From Bacteriovorax sp. BSW11_IV (lineage in GTDB: Bacteria > Bdellovibrionota > Bacteriovoracia > Bacteriovoracales > Bacteriovoracaceae): a stretch of 64,000 nt of DNA. The translations under genes were made by a program, and so were the position numbers. This document shows, piece after piece, positions 1-7,684 of this stretch (positions are counted from its first letter, which is position 1; each line of letters opens with the position of its first letter). The notes under the pieces were generated by a model. The model did not search any database, was not told the origin of the DNA, and saw only the letters and a program-made list of their open reading frames with translations. Location: positions 124,001-188,000 of the forward strand of contig NZ_AUNE01000010.1 of assembly GCF_000447755.1 (NCBI RefSeq), given 5' to 3'.

Positions 1-170
1 AGCCCAAGATTTTTTACTTCGTTGGCATAGAGCTCTTCAGTGAAATCACGTTTATCGATATAGGCCTCTAGAATTTGAAAGAACTTGGCCTCTGCACTTC
101 TAAAAAAAGGTTCATTAACCCAAAGAGTGTCGTCAGCATCAAAGGCAACAACTTTAATATCAGAAAGCAT
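1..170 (-). CDS. HAD-family hydrolase, N-terminal part (cut by window edge)
   Basis: Only the first 56 codons are inside the window; the gene continues beyond base 1. The N-terminus carries the HAD nucleophile motif DADDTLW at about residues 11-17, in which the first Asp would be phosphorylated during phosphate-ester hydrolysis. An AGGAG Shine-Dalgarno sits just upstream of the ATG at 168-170. Substrate cannot be judged from this fragment. No signal peptide is visible, so it is probably cytoplasmic. It is divergent from the SRPBCC gene at 339. Confidence 0.8.
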   Translation of the reverse strand, partial: MLSDIKVVAFDADDTLWVNEPFFRSAEAKFFQILEAYIDKRDFTEELYANEVKNLG

Positions 171-338
171 AGAATCTCCTTTACATAAAAGATGACGTGA
201 ATTTGTCATAAAAACCTTTAAAAATCAAGGCCATGGCCTTTACGGTGTAAAAACGAAAGTATGGGCCAATCATCATAATTCCCCATCATTAATTGCACTG
301 TACTCATTACAATAAAAGTCATCTAAAGGAGTAAAATT

Positions 339-842
339 ATGGGTGAAAGATTAACCATCACAAAAAAATTTATGGGAACCCCTGAAACAATATTTTCAGA
401 CTTTGTGGTTCCTGAAAAACTTGAACACTGGTTTTTCGAAGAGGATTACTGGACAGCACAGGCCAATGTGGATCTAAGACCAGGAGGAAAGTACTCAATA
501 GAAATGCTCACAGATATTGGTAATAGCTTCACACATGACGGTAAATTTTTAGAAGTATCGCCAAGAAAAGATAGATTAAAATTTACCTGGGGTTCCTCTT
601 TGGTAGAAGAGAGCATCGTAACTGTTGATTTTGAACCGAGTGCCGGTGGCATGACCATGGTCAAAATAACTCACGATAATTTGCCAAATAATGAAATGGT
701 CAATGTCCATAGAAGAATATGGGAAGGTTGTTTGAAACATCTGAATGAATACACAATAAATCCTACGCCTTTTCCAATTTATCGTGACCCCGACTACAAC
801 GACACACCAACCCTAAAAAATAAAGATGATGACTTCTATTAA
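339..842 (+). CDS. SRPBCC / AHSA1-domain protein
   Basis: A 167-aa protein with the helix-grip pattern of the AHSA1 (activator of Hsp90 ATPase homologue) branch of the SRPBCC fold. It has the early 'PETIFSDFVVPEKLEHWF' segment, the 'DLRPGGKYSIEM' strand pair near residues 43-55, and a C-terminal helix ('RRIWEGCLKHLNEY'). Family members bind hydrophobic ligands; no catalytic role can be assigned. An AAGGAG Shine-Dalgarno precedes the ATG. The acidic tail after about residue 145 is extra to the domain. It is monocistronic and closed by a hairpin terminator shared with the convergent pcm gene. Confidence 0.85.
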   Translation: MGERLTITKKFMGTPETIFSDFVVPEKLEHWFFEEDYWTAQANVDLRPGGKYSIEMLTDIGNSFTHDGKFLEVSPRKDRLKFTWGSSLVEESIVTVDFEPSAGGMTMVKITHDNLPNNEMVNVHRRIWEGCLKHLNEYTINPTPFPIYRDPDYNDTPTLKNKDDDFY

Positions 843-875
843 AAAAGGGCCAGCACCATGCTGGTCTTTTTTTAT
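842..875. terminator. bidirectional Rho-independent terminator
   Basis: Stem CCAGCA/TGCTGG (850-855 and 859-864, loop CCA) is flanked by A6 on the left and T7-8 on the right. It can therefore end both the SRPBCC gene (+) and pcm (-). Confidence 0.8.
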
Positions 876-1556
876 CTACTCTCCAACCATAGGAACAAAA
901 CGAACTGGTAGTAATGGTCTAGTATTGATCGTTCCATCCATGCCCTTAGAGATTAGAACGAGACTTTGTTCATCAACACCAAGAGGTAAAATCATAAGTC
1001 CACCTGGGGCCAATTGTTGTATTAATTTTTTGGGGATATTTCTCGGGGCCGCGGTTACAATAATTTTCGAATAGGGTGCAAAGTCAGACCATCCTTCAAA
1101 ACCATTTCCCGATTTGAGATAAACATTGTGGACGCCGATTTTTTTAAAAGTTTCTTTTGCGCGCTCAGACAGCTCAGGAATTATTTCAACAGAGTAAACA
1201 TCTTTGACGAGTGCTGCTAAAACAGCAGATTGATAGCCAGACCCCGTCCCGATTTCCAAAACTTTATCAGTGCTATTTAGCTCAAGAACTTGAGTCATAT
1301 AGGCCACAACATAAGGTTGAGAAATAGTTTGTCCAAAACCAATAGGCAGAGCGATATTGCTGTAAGCATAGTTTTTATACTCTTGGAGAATAAATTCATG
1401 CCTTGGCACATCGGCCATGGCCTTTAGAACTCTTTCATCTTTGATTCCTTCTTCTCGTAAATACTCTTCTACCATATTCATTCGCTCATCCTTGTATTGA
1501 GTGAAATCCGCACCATAAAGGGAGAAAATAAGCGTGATCAAAATTAAGTTTTTCAT
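876..1556 (-). CDS. pcm: protein-L-isoaspartate O-methyltransferase, exported form
   Basis: This 226-aa protein repairs L-isoaspartyl residues by SAM-dependent methylation. It shows the PCMT signature PIGFGQTISQP (about residues 71-81), SAM motif I VLEIGTGSGYQ (99-109) and the closing block LPVRFVPM. Length fits the family. The first 15 residues (MKNLILITLIFSLYG) form a signal peptide, which suggests a periplasmic enzyme; cytoplasmic Pcm lacks this. The start is supported by GGGAG six bases before ATG. It ends at the hairpin shared with the SRPBCC gene. Periplasmic action on aged envelope proteins is an inference. Confidence 0.92.
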   Translation of the reverse strand: MKNLILITLIFSLYGADFTQYKDERMNMVEEYLREEGIKDERVLKAMADVPRHEFILQEYKNYAYSNIALPIGFGQTISQPYVVAYMTQVLELNSTDKVLEIGTGSGYQSAVLAALVKDVYSVEIIPELSERAKETFKKIGVHNVYLKSGNGFEGWSDFAPYSKIIVTAAPRNIPKKLIQQLAPGGLMILPLGVDEQSLVLISKGMDGTINTRPLLPVRFVPMVGE

Positions 1557-1633
1557 TGGATACTCCCACTAAGTTTACCATGTCACAACAGTGAGAGAAA
1601 AACACAGGCCTGGGTGAAAATCCTTTAAAAGTT

Positions 1634-1663
1634 TTGCTATTTAGGGCATTTGCCTTCTATAAT
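1634..1663 (+). promoter_or_regulatory. sigma-70-type promoter giving a leaderless start
   Basis: TTGCTA (1634-1639), an 18-base spacer, then a perfect TATAAT (1658-1663). The expected start of transcription is at or next to the ATG at 1671, and there is no Shine-Dalgarno, so the antiporter mRNA is probably leaderless. Confidence 0.6.
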
Positions 1664-1670
1664 ATTTATT

Positions 1671-3383
1671 ATGGATCATCATATACTCATGGATTTTTTT
1701 GTCGTTGCGGCGTCGATCACTGTCATCGTAACTTTCTCTCACGTGCTTCGCATTCCAACTCTTGTTGGCTTTATCGCCACTGGAATTCTCATTGGAAAGT
1801 CAGGGCTCAACCTCATCGATTCAGTACCTGTAACAGAACTTATTACTGAGGCCGGTATTCTTCTTTTGATGTTCTCGTTAGGAATCGAGTTCTCTTTGGC
1901 CCATCTAAAAAAAATCATGCGTCCTTTAATCACATTGGGCATCGGGCAAGTTGCATTGACGATGGGAGTTTCTTTTATTGCGTTCAAGTTCTTACTCGGC
2001 CTCAATGTTAATAAGTCCATCATCTTTAGTATGATGATTTCTTTGAGTTCCACCGCCGTTATCCTCAAGCTATTACAACAAAAAAAAGAGCTAGGTACGA
2101 CATATGGAAATCTAAGTGTAACGATTTTATTGGCACAAGATCTCATTGTGTTACCAATGATGATTATCCTCTCCCTCATGGGTCAAAGTGGATCACTCCA
2201 ATCAGGCAATAAGATGGAGCAGTCCACAGTACTTGTTCTGTTTGCTCTTCCTCTATTGTTTTGGCTTTTTTCACGCCATATACTGCCACCGATAATGAAG
2301 GCCGTGGTTGCAACGAAAAGTCGTGAACTCTTTTTCTTCATGCTCATCACAATTGTTTTTGGTATCTCCCTTGTAATGCAAAACCTAGGACTATCTCTTT
2401 CAATTGGGGCCTTTTTAGCGGGTGTTATGATTTCAGAGTCGCCCTTTAGCAAGCAGGCCCTCTCAGAGTTCAGTTCATTTCGCGATAATTTCTTAGGACT
2501 TTTTTTTACGGCCACGGGAATGCTATTAGACGTGCAATTCATCTTTAATAATCTTCAGGTCATTTTATTTCTTGTGGCCCTTCTCTTTTTTATTAAAGGG
2601 CTTACAAATTATGCCATTGTTCGCATGAACAAACTCCCCCATTCAGTGGCCATCACAGTGACACTCATACTTGCTCAAATTGGTGAGTTCTCATTTATCA
2701 TGGCCGATGCGGCCAAAAAAAATGGCCTCATCACAACGGACGAGTTCCAATATGTACTCTCCCTTGCCATCCTCTCCCTTATCTTTACGCCCTTTCTTTT
2801 TGATATGGCCCCTAAAACAGGGGGACTACATTTTCCAAAGTTGAAGTCATTATCTTGGCAAAATTTAAAAAATGTTCCCGATCTCATTTTGAAGCAAGGT
2901 GACCCAAGTGATATTCAAGAGAGCGAATGGAATCAAAACTATATCCCTGTAGAAGGACATTATATTATCGTCATCGGCCTAGGTCATACGGGGCAAGGAA
3001 TTTGTCATGAACTCAAACGCCTAGATATCAGACACTGTGCCATTGATTTAAATCATGCCAATATCGATACTATGAACAAGCATAACATTACAACTTTATA
3101 CGGGGACGCTTCAAGGACTGAGATTTTAGAAGAGGCCCACATTAACGATGCGAGCATTGTTATTATTGCCGTTTTTGGGGCCAAAGTCGCCCGTCATATC
3201 CATGATGCCGTAAAACACCTTGCTCCAAAAGTTCCTGTGATTATTAGGACACAATTTATTACTGACAAGGACCACCTGAATATAAGAAAAAGAGACACAG
3301 TCATAAATGCAGAAGAAGTGACTTCCAACGAAATTATGAACCATGTCTTAAAAATCCTTCCAAGTGAAACTAAAACTTCTTAA
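1671..3383 (+). CDS. KefB/KefC-type monovalent cation:proton antiporter
   Basis: Inner-membrane antiporter of the CPA2 family, likely exchanging K+ (or Na+) for H+. About residues 1-370 form a 12-13 helix Na_H_Exchanger domain beginning 'LMDFFVVAAS' and including 'SIGAFLAGVMIS'. A cytoplasmic RCK/TrkA-N regulatory domain follows from about residue 430, with the Rossmann nucleotide motif GLGHTGQG near 435-443 and GDAS downstream. ATG 1671 is preferred because a TATAAT box lies just before it; an in-frame TTG at 1650 lies upstream of the predicted transcript start. The glutathione-gating residues of true KefC cannot be checked by eye. It is convergent with the next gene, two bases apart. Confidence 0.88.
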   Translation: MDHHILMDFFVVAASITVIVTFSHVLRIPTLVGFIATGILIGKSGLNLIDSVPVTELITEAGILLLMFSLGIEFSLAHLKKIMRPLITLGIGQVALTMGVSFIAFKFLLGLNVNKSIIFSMMISLSSTAVILKLLQQKKELGTTYGNLSVTILLAQDLIVLPMMIILSLMGQSGSLQSGNKMEQSTVLVLFALPLLFWLFSRHILPPIMKAVVATKSRELFFFMLITIVFGISLVMQNLGLSLSIGAFLAGVMISESPFSKQALSEFSSFRDNFLGLFFTATGMLLDVQFIFNNLQVILFLVALLFFIKGLTNYAIVRMNKLPHSVAITVTLILAQIGEFSFIMADAAKKNGLITTDEFQYVLSLAILSLIFTPFLFDMAPKTGGLHFPKLKSLSWQNLKNVPDLILKQGDPSDIQESEWNQNYIPVEGHYIIVIGLGHTGQGICHELKRLDIRHCAIDLNHANIDTMNKHNITTLYGDASRTEILEEAHINDASIVIIAVFGAKVARHIHDAVKHLAPKVPVIIRTQFITDKDHLNIRKRDTVINAEEVTSNEIMNHVLKILPSETKTS

Positions 3384-3385
3384 AT

Positions 3386-3823
3386 TTATTTCAGGGTGAT
3401 TTGATCTATAAATCGATTAAAACTCGATTCTATATTAGAAAAATAATCACCTCTGCGAAAGCGAATAGATCGCAATTCATTATTCTCGAGCATCCCTTTC
3501 ATAGACTCTTCAAGATTATACAAGGGACCAGCTATTTTATGAGTCATAAGTAAGCTTGCAGCAACAACAAAGCAACTAATGACCACAAAGAGGATACCAA
3601 GAACGATTGGGCCATAGAAGGCCAATTCATCCAATAAAAGAGTCAACTCATTCATTTCTTTTGAACCTAAACTTTGGGCATAATCAAAAATAGGATTAAT
3701 TAGCCAAACTCCAACACCAACACATAAAAGATAAATCATGCATAAAAAAGCAAAGGCCAATTTTATAAAACTTAATTGAAAAGTTCGATTAATCAATAAA
3801 GTTTTTCTGCGATTATTTTGCAT
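3386..3823 (-). CDS. two-TM membrane protein with HAMP-like tail
   Basis: A 145-aa protein with two transmembrane helices (about residues 18-42 and 70-97). The cytoplasmic tail has the pattern 'HKIAGPLYNLEESMKGM', an Arg-rich turn, 'GDYFSNIESSFN'. This matches the HAMP-like linkers seen in deltaproteobacterial and Bdellovibrio membrane sensors, but there is no kinase or methyl-accepting domain. ATG 3823 has AGGGA six bases upstream; the longer frame to 3871 lacks one. It overlaps the end of the upstream gene by 11 bases, so the two are probably translated together. Function unknown. Confidence 0.72.
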   Translation of the reverse strand: MQNNRRKTLLINRTFQLSFIKLAFAFLCMIYLLCVGVGVWLINPIFDYAQSLGSKEMNELTLLLDELAFYGPIVLGILFVVISCFVVAASLLMTHKIAGPLYNLEESMKGMLENNELRSIRFRRGDYFSNIESSFNRFIDQITLK

Positions 3824-4319
3824 ATTCATTCCCTGACATTGTAATCGTACGTCCCATTTTACAGCTTGCAATTGTTCTACCTGTTTCTACTTTTGTATGA
3901 AAGAAACGAAAAATACGCACGAGCTTTCCGTTATTTGTATTTTTAAATGATAACTTATGAAGAAGAGTCATCTGATCCTTGTTACGATCGACAACTTGCA
4001 CAGACATATCTCCAAAAAAATAATTATTCGAAACCAAGCTTCCCACTTTTAGTTCTTTATAATTGTTTTCGGTAACAATCGAATGTAGTGACTGCTGTGA
4101 ATAAGATAATGGAATCTGAGCAAAGGTATTAATACATGCCTTCTCATTAGAGAGAGTCTTCTGAGTTAAATCAAGAATTGATTTAATTGCTCGCATCTCA
4201 GATGATACACGGCCGTGATACTTAGAACCAATGAGCTTAATACTCACAAGGCCAACACCACCGATGAGAACAAAAATTAATGAAATTTCTTTAACTGAAA
4301 ATTTGTTATTTTTATCCAT
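3813..4319 (-). CDS. membrane-anchored protein, pseudopilin-like N-terminus, unknown
   Basis: 168 aa with one hydrophobic helix right after a short charged N-terminus ('SVKEISLIFVLIGGVGLVS'), then a hydrophilic periplasmic-type domain with Cys residues. The layout recalls type IV pilin/pseudopilin subunits, but I do not see a clear prepilin peptidase site, so the resemblance is weak. The start is uncertain: ATG at 4319 and ATG at 4361 are both in frame and neither has a good Shine-Dalgarno. The stop overlaps the start of the HAMP-like gene at 3823, indicating a two-gene operon. Confidence 0.6.
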   Translation of the reverse strand: MDKNNKFSVKEISLIFVLIGGVGLVSIKLIGSKYHGRVSSEMRAIKSILDLTQKTLSNEKACINTFAQIPLSYSQQSLHSIVTENNYKELKVGSLVSNNYFFGDMSVQVVDRNKDQMTLLHKLSFKNTNNGKLVRIFRFFHTKVETGRTIASCKMGRTITMSGNEYAK

Positions 4320-4635
4320 GGGCCAATTGTAGAGAAATTGAAAATTATTGCTAGGCCACATGGCCAGTTGGAAAAATAAAAAAGCAGAAATAAAGAAAAT
4401 GCAAAAGCTTAGAGTTCAATTTTTGCGTTTATTTCTCAATTTTATATAATTGTTAAAATTTCCAAAAATTGCCAAATAAAATTCCCATTAACAATAAAAT
4501 CATAGATATCTGCTTAGGATTATTATGTAGCCATATGTTTTAACAATAAATAATTTTTATATTTCTTATAATTCACAAACTTAGAGTGATATCGGCAACA
4601 TATCTTATAATAAAGTACAATTATTCACCGATAGA
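4320..4635. other. AT-rich intergenic region
   Basis: Divergent spacer between the pilin-like gene and the large exported protein. It is strongly AT-rich. A TATAAT box at 4606-4611 is a plausible -10 element for the gene at 4636, without a convincing -35. I see no RNA gene or repeat here. Confidence 0.5.
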
Positions 4636-7600
4636 ATGCCTGTGAAGAAAACCATCGTTTTAATTTTTTTGACCATCACCATAAACGCCCTGGCCCTTGG
4701 CGCTGGTCAAACGCGTTCAAAAACACGAGAACTTCAAAAGAAGAGGGCCGAACATATAATTGAGGCCAATGATGAGTATGAGTTCAAGGCCTGCGAAAAA
4801 TTCAATAAAGATGATGAAAAAGATTATTACCTAACGTGTACTAAGGGTGAAATCACTCAAGAATCTTCTTTAAATAAGCTTTCTAATGACACTTCAGCTA
4901 TTTCGGCAAAATTACTTAAAAAGAATTTTCTATTGGCCATAAAAGAGTATGGCCTGGCCGCATTGAACGAACAACATAAGCAAAATGAAAAAGTCATACG
5001 CTGTCTCAAAGATGCAAAAAGTGACACCAACTGCGCTGCCCTTAATGAAAAATTAATCAACGGGACAAAAGATGGTCTAATTCAAATTAGAAAATTAATG
5101 GCCCTCTCAAGCTCCCCCATTCACAGCTATGGTCCTGCAAAAATATACACGAATTCCCTATCCCACAAGATTGGAAAAACTCGTGTCCCAGGCCTCTCAA
5201 AAGAAGAAGTAGAAGAACTCGACTACTACCAAAATACATTTATCAAGGCCCATGAACAAAATTGGATGGCCAAAAATTTCGAAAAAAATAAATGTATCGA
5301 AAAAGACACGCAGAATAACTACACATTCAAAAAGTCTGGTGGTCCCTATTCATGTGAAGGATATTTTGCAAATACTATAAAATCTGACAGAGAAAAAGAA
5401 CTTAAAAATATTAGAAGTGAAATCAATAATGAATATATGAAGATGGCCACACAAATGCCTCTTCTCACTTCGCTATCTCTTCGTGGAGATGAGCCAGATA
5501 ATATCATAAAAAAACAGTTATTAGATACGCTCAATAAAACAAAAAAAGATATTGAACAAACACAAAAAAATATTCATTCCTATACTGATGCAGAACTCTA
5601 TCAACTCGTGGCCGGTACACAAATGGTTGAAAGTTTTCTAAAAGAACATGGTCCACCCGAATACCTTTGTGACATGGCACAAGAATTCAAAGATAAACTT
5701 TTTTACGATGAGCTAAAGACTGATCTCACGCTCGCAGCAGGTGCTCTTGTTGGAGGTGGTGTATGCGCTCTCACAGCTGGTTTTGGTTGTGTAGCAGGAG
5801 TTGCCTTAATTGGAGAAGGGGCAAGTATCTATCTTAGCAATAAAAGACTCGCCGACGATACTCAGCTATATAATGCCGGTCTAAAGAGCGCATCAGAAAT
5901 TAAAGCAAGAACTGATGACTTCACGCTTACACTACTAATGGCACCACTTGCAGTTGGTGGTGAATTTTTAGGAAAAGCTGTAACGACTACGAGAAAGGCC
6001 ACTCGTGAAATCGTAAAAGATACACCTATTACAAGTCCCCATATTGAAGACCCTTTGTATCGTCACCAGATGACGCTTATACGTGAGAATAATTTCAAGC
6101 GTGTAAATGTTAAGAGTGGTAATGATCTAAAATTTCAATATGGAAAATTTGAATTAACAACTGAGACGTTAAATGCAAATTGGATTGATAACGCTTTAAA
6201 TAACAAAGGCGGTTTATATTTTGATGTGGAAAACAGCGCACTAAAAAGATTAAATGACTCTCTTGCCGACAAAGACTTAGTAACTTCATTGACAAATCTT
6301 CATAAAGATATCTTACACAATGAAATGAAAGGCGTGTTAGCAAAGTACCCAAAAGTTGATATTGAAATTTACAGTGACTTCAAATCACTTCGTTACTCTT
6401 TTTTGCCAAAAGATATAGATGAGAGAACTAAAAAAGCACTCATAGAAGATCTAAATCGTGTCTATAAAAATGCCAATCAGAAATACGCTGATATGGTCAA
6501 AAGTCTCAACGTAATTCCACTGACAGAAAACCCTGCTATTTGGTTTCAAGCAGGTCTAGGCAAGACGGCCGACGAAGCAGGCGCCGCCAGTAAAGAGGCC
6601 AGAAAACTCCATCGAGATAATAAATCAATTACTACGTTTTCAGAAATCGAAGGTAATATCAAACAGAAACTCCAAGGAATTGAGAGCATTCAAAGTCAGA
6701 TTCAAGCAAATACAAGACTGCGAGAAAAAGGTTTCTTAGAAAATATTCCTGGCACTAAGAAATATACCCTTTCTTCAGAACTTATTGATGAAATAAGAAG
6801 ATTACCAACAACGGCCGGTGCTGATGATTACCAACAATTTGGAAAAGATCTCACTAAAAGATATGATTTAAAGTTAACTGCAACAGAAATCGAAAATTTA
6901 CATAATTATGTCAAAGAGCTAAATGAGCTCACGCCAGGCCTTTGGATAAAGAAAAGAGAATTTGCGAACCTTGATGGCGCCCAGGCCGGAGGACTTACGG
7001 CCGACGTAACAGGAATGGGTGCAGAGAACATTAAACAAGTCGCCTATGACCTTGCGAAACTAGATGCCAACGCAAGTGCTGCAGATGCAGTTAGAAAGAT
7101 TAGACAAGGCGAACAAGAAATTACTGCGACTTTTAATTCGATCAAAAAAGATTTTGATCTTACGATGCGAGATGTACTTCAAAGAAAAGGGATTCCTCAT
7201 GATATCGTATGCAGTGGTGATGATTGTGCAGTAAGTGTGAAAGAAGGCCTCTCACTGTTAGACCAGGAAGAAATAACAAGAGTATTTGCAGCAAAGAAGA
7301 ACCCATCTCAATTTCGCTTAAGCTTCATCCCTCCAAGTGTTGTCAAAGATGATAGAATTCAACTTGCAACCCATGGTGAATTGATTGAAAAAGGACTTAG
7401 AAAAAAAATTAAAGGACTCTCTTCTTCTTCAGTGGATCCTAATATTGTTAAACAACTCACAATGGCAACAGTGATGCCTGCAAAACTTGGAGATGGACCT
7501 GTCCAAGTAATTATTGCGGCTGACAAGAATTTAAAACTTACTAAAGAGCAAAAGGAAAATATTGAAAAAATTTGTCGTGAAATTGTACGTGATTTGAATA

Positions 7601-7665
7601 AAAACTTACCAGAAGCGAAAGCTAGACCATTAAACTATAATATGGAAGGAGTTAGATTTCTCTAA
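4636..7665 (+). CDS. large exported protein with glycine-rich hydrophobic hairpin, unknown
   Basis: A 1009-aa protein that I do not recognise. It begins with a signal peptide (hydrophobic 'TIVLIFLTITINALALGAG'). A lysine-rich, largely helical N-terminal part with scattered Cys follows. Around residues 357-404 there is a Gly/Ala-rich hydrophobic stretch ('LAAGALVGGGVCALTAGF'), and a second hydrophobic stretch near 430-450. Soluble alpha/beta and coiled-coil-like regions follow to the C-terminus. A hydrophobic hairpin in the middle of a long secreted protein resembles membrane-inserting toxins or surface proteins; that is only an analogy. The Shine-Dalgarno is poor; a GTG at 4642 is an alternative start. 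It is convergent with the exported protease gene. Confidence 0.8.
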   Translation: MPVKKTIVLIFLTITINALALGAGQTRSKTRELQKKRAEHIIEANDEYEFKACEKFNKDDEKDYYLTCTKGEITQESSLNKLSNDTSAISAKLLKKNFLLAIKEYGLAALNEQHKQNEKVIRCLKDAKSDTNCAALNEKLINGTKDGLIQIRKLMALSSSPIHSYGPAKIYTNSLSHKIGKTRVPGLSKEEVEELDYYQNTFIKAHEQNWMAKNFEKNKCIEKDTQNNYTFKKSGGPYSCEGYFANTIKSDREKELKNIRSEINNEYMKMATQMPLLTSLSLRGDEPDNIIKKQLLDTLNKTKKDIEQTQKNIHSYTDAELYQLVAGTQMVESFLKEHGPPEYLCDMAQEFKDKLFYDELKTDLTLAAGALVGGGVCALTAGFGCVAGVALIGEGASIYLSNKRLADDTQLYNAGLKSASEIKARTDDFTLTLLMAPLAVGGEFLGKAVTTTRKATREIVKDTPITSPHIEDPLYRHQMTLIRENNFKRVNVKSGNDLKFQYGKFELTTETLNANWIDNALNNKGGLYFDVENSALKRLNDSLADKDLVTSLTNLHKDILHNEMKGVLAKYPKVDIEIYSDFKSLRYSFLPKDIDERTKKALIEDLNRVYKNANQKYADMVKSLNVIPLTENPAIWFQAGLGKTADEAGAASKEARKLHRDNKSITTFSEIEGNIKQKLQGIESIQSQIQANTRLREKGFLENIPGTKKYTLSSELIDEIRRLPTTAGADDYQQFGKDLTKRYDLKLTATEIENLHNYVKELNELTPGLWIKKREFANLDGAQAGGLTADVTGMGAENIKQVAYDLAKLDANASAADAVRKIRQGEQEITATFNSIKKDFDLTMRDVLQRKGIPHDIVCSGDDCAVSVKEGLSLLDQEEITRVFAAKKNPSQFRLSFIPPSVVKDDRIQLATHGELIEKGLRKKIKGLSSSSVDPNIVKQLTMATVMPAKLGDGPVQVIIAADKNLKLTKEQKENIEKICREIVRDLNKNLPEAKARPLNYNMEGVRFL

Positions 7666-7684
7666 CCCCCCTCGAAAGTGATTC

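Noticed and set aside
4612-4641. Sigma-28 promoter before the 1009-aa gene
   Set aside because: TAAT-N15-ACCGATAG would start transcription after ATG 4636; it only works if the gene starts at GTG 4642. Too weak to claim.
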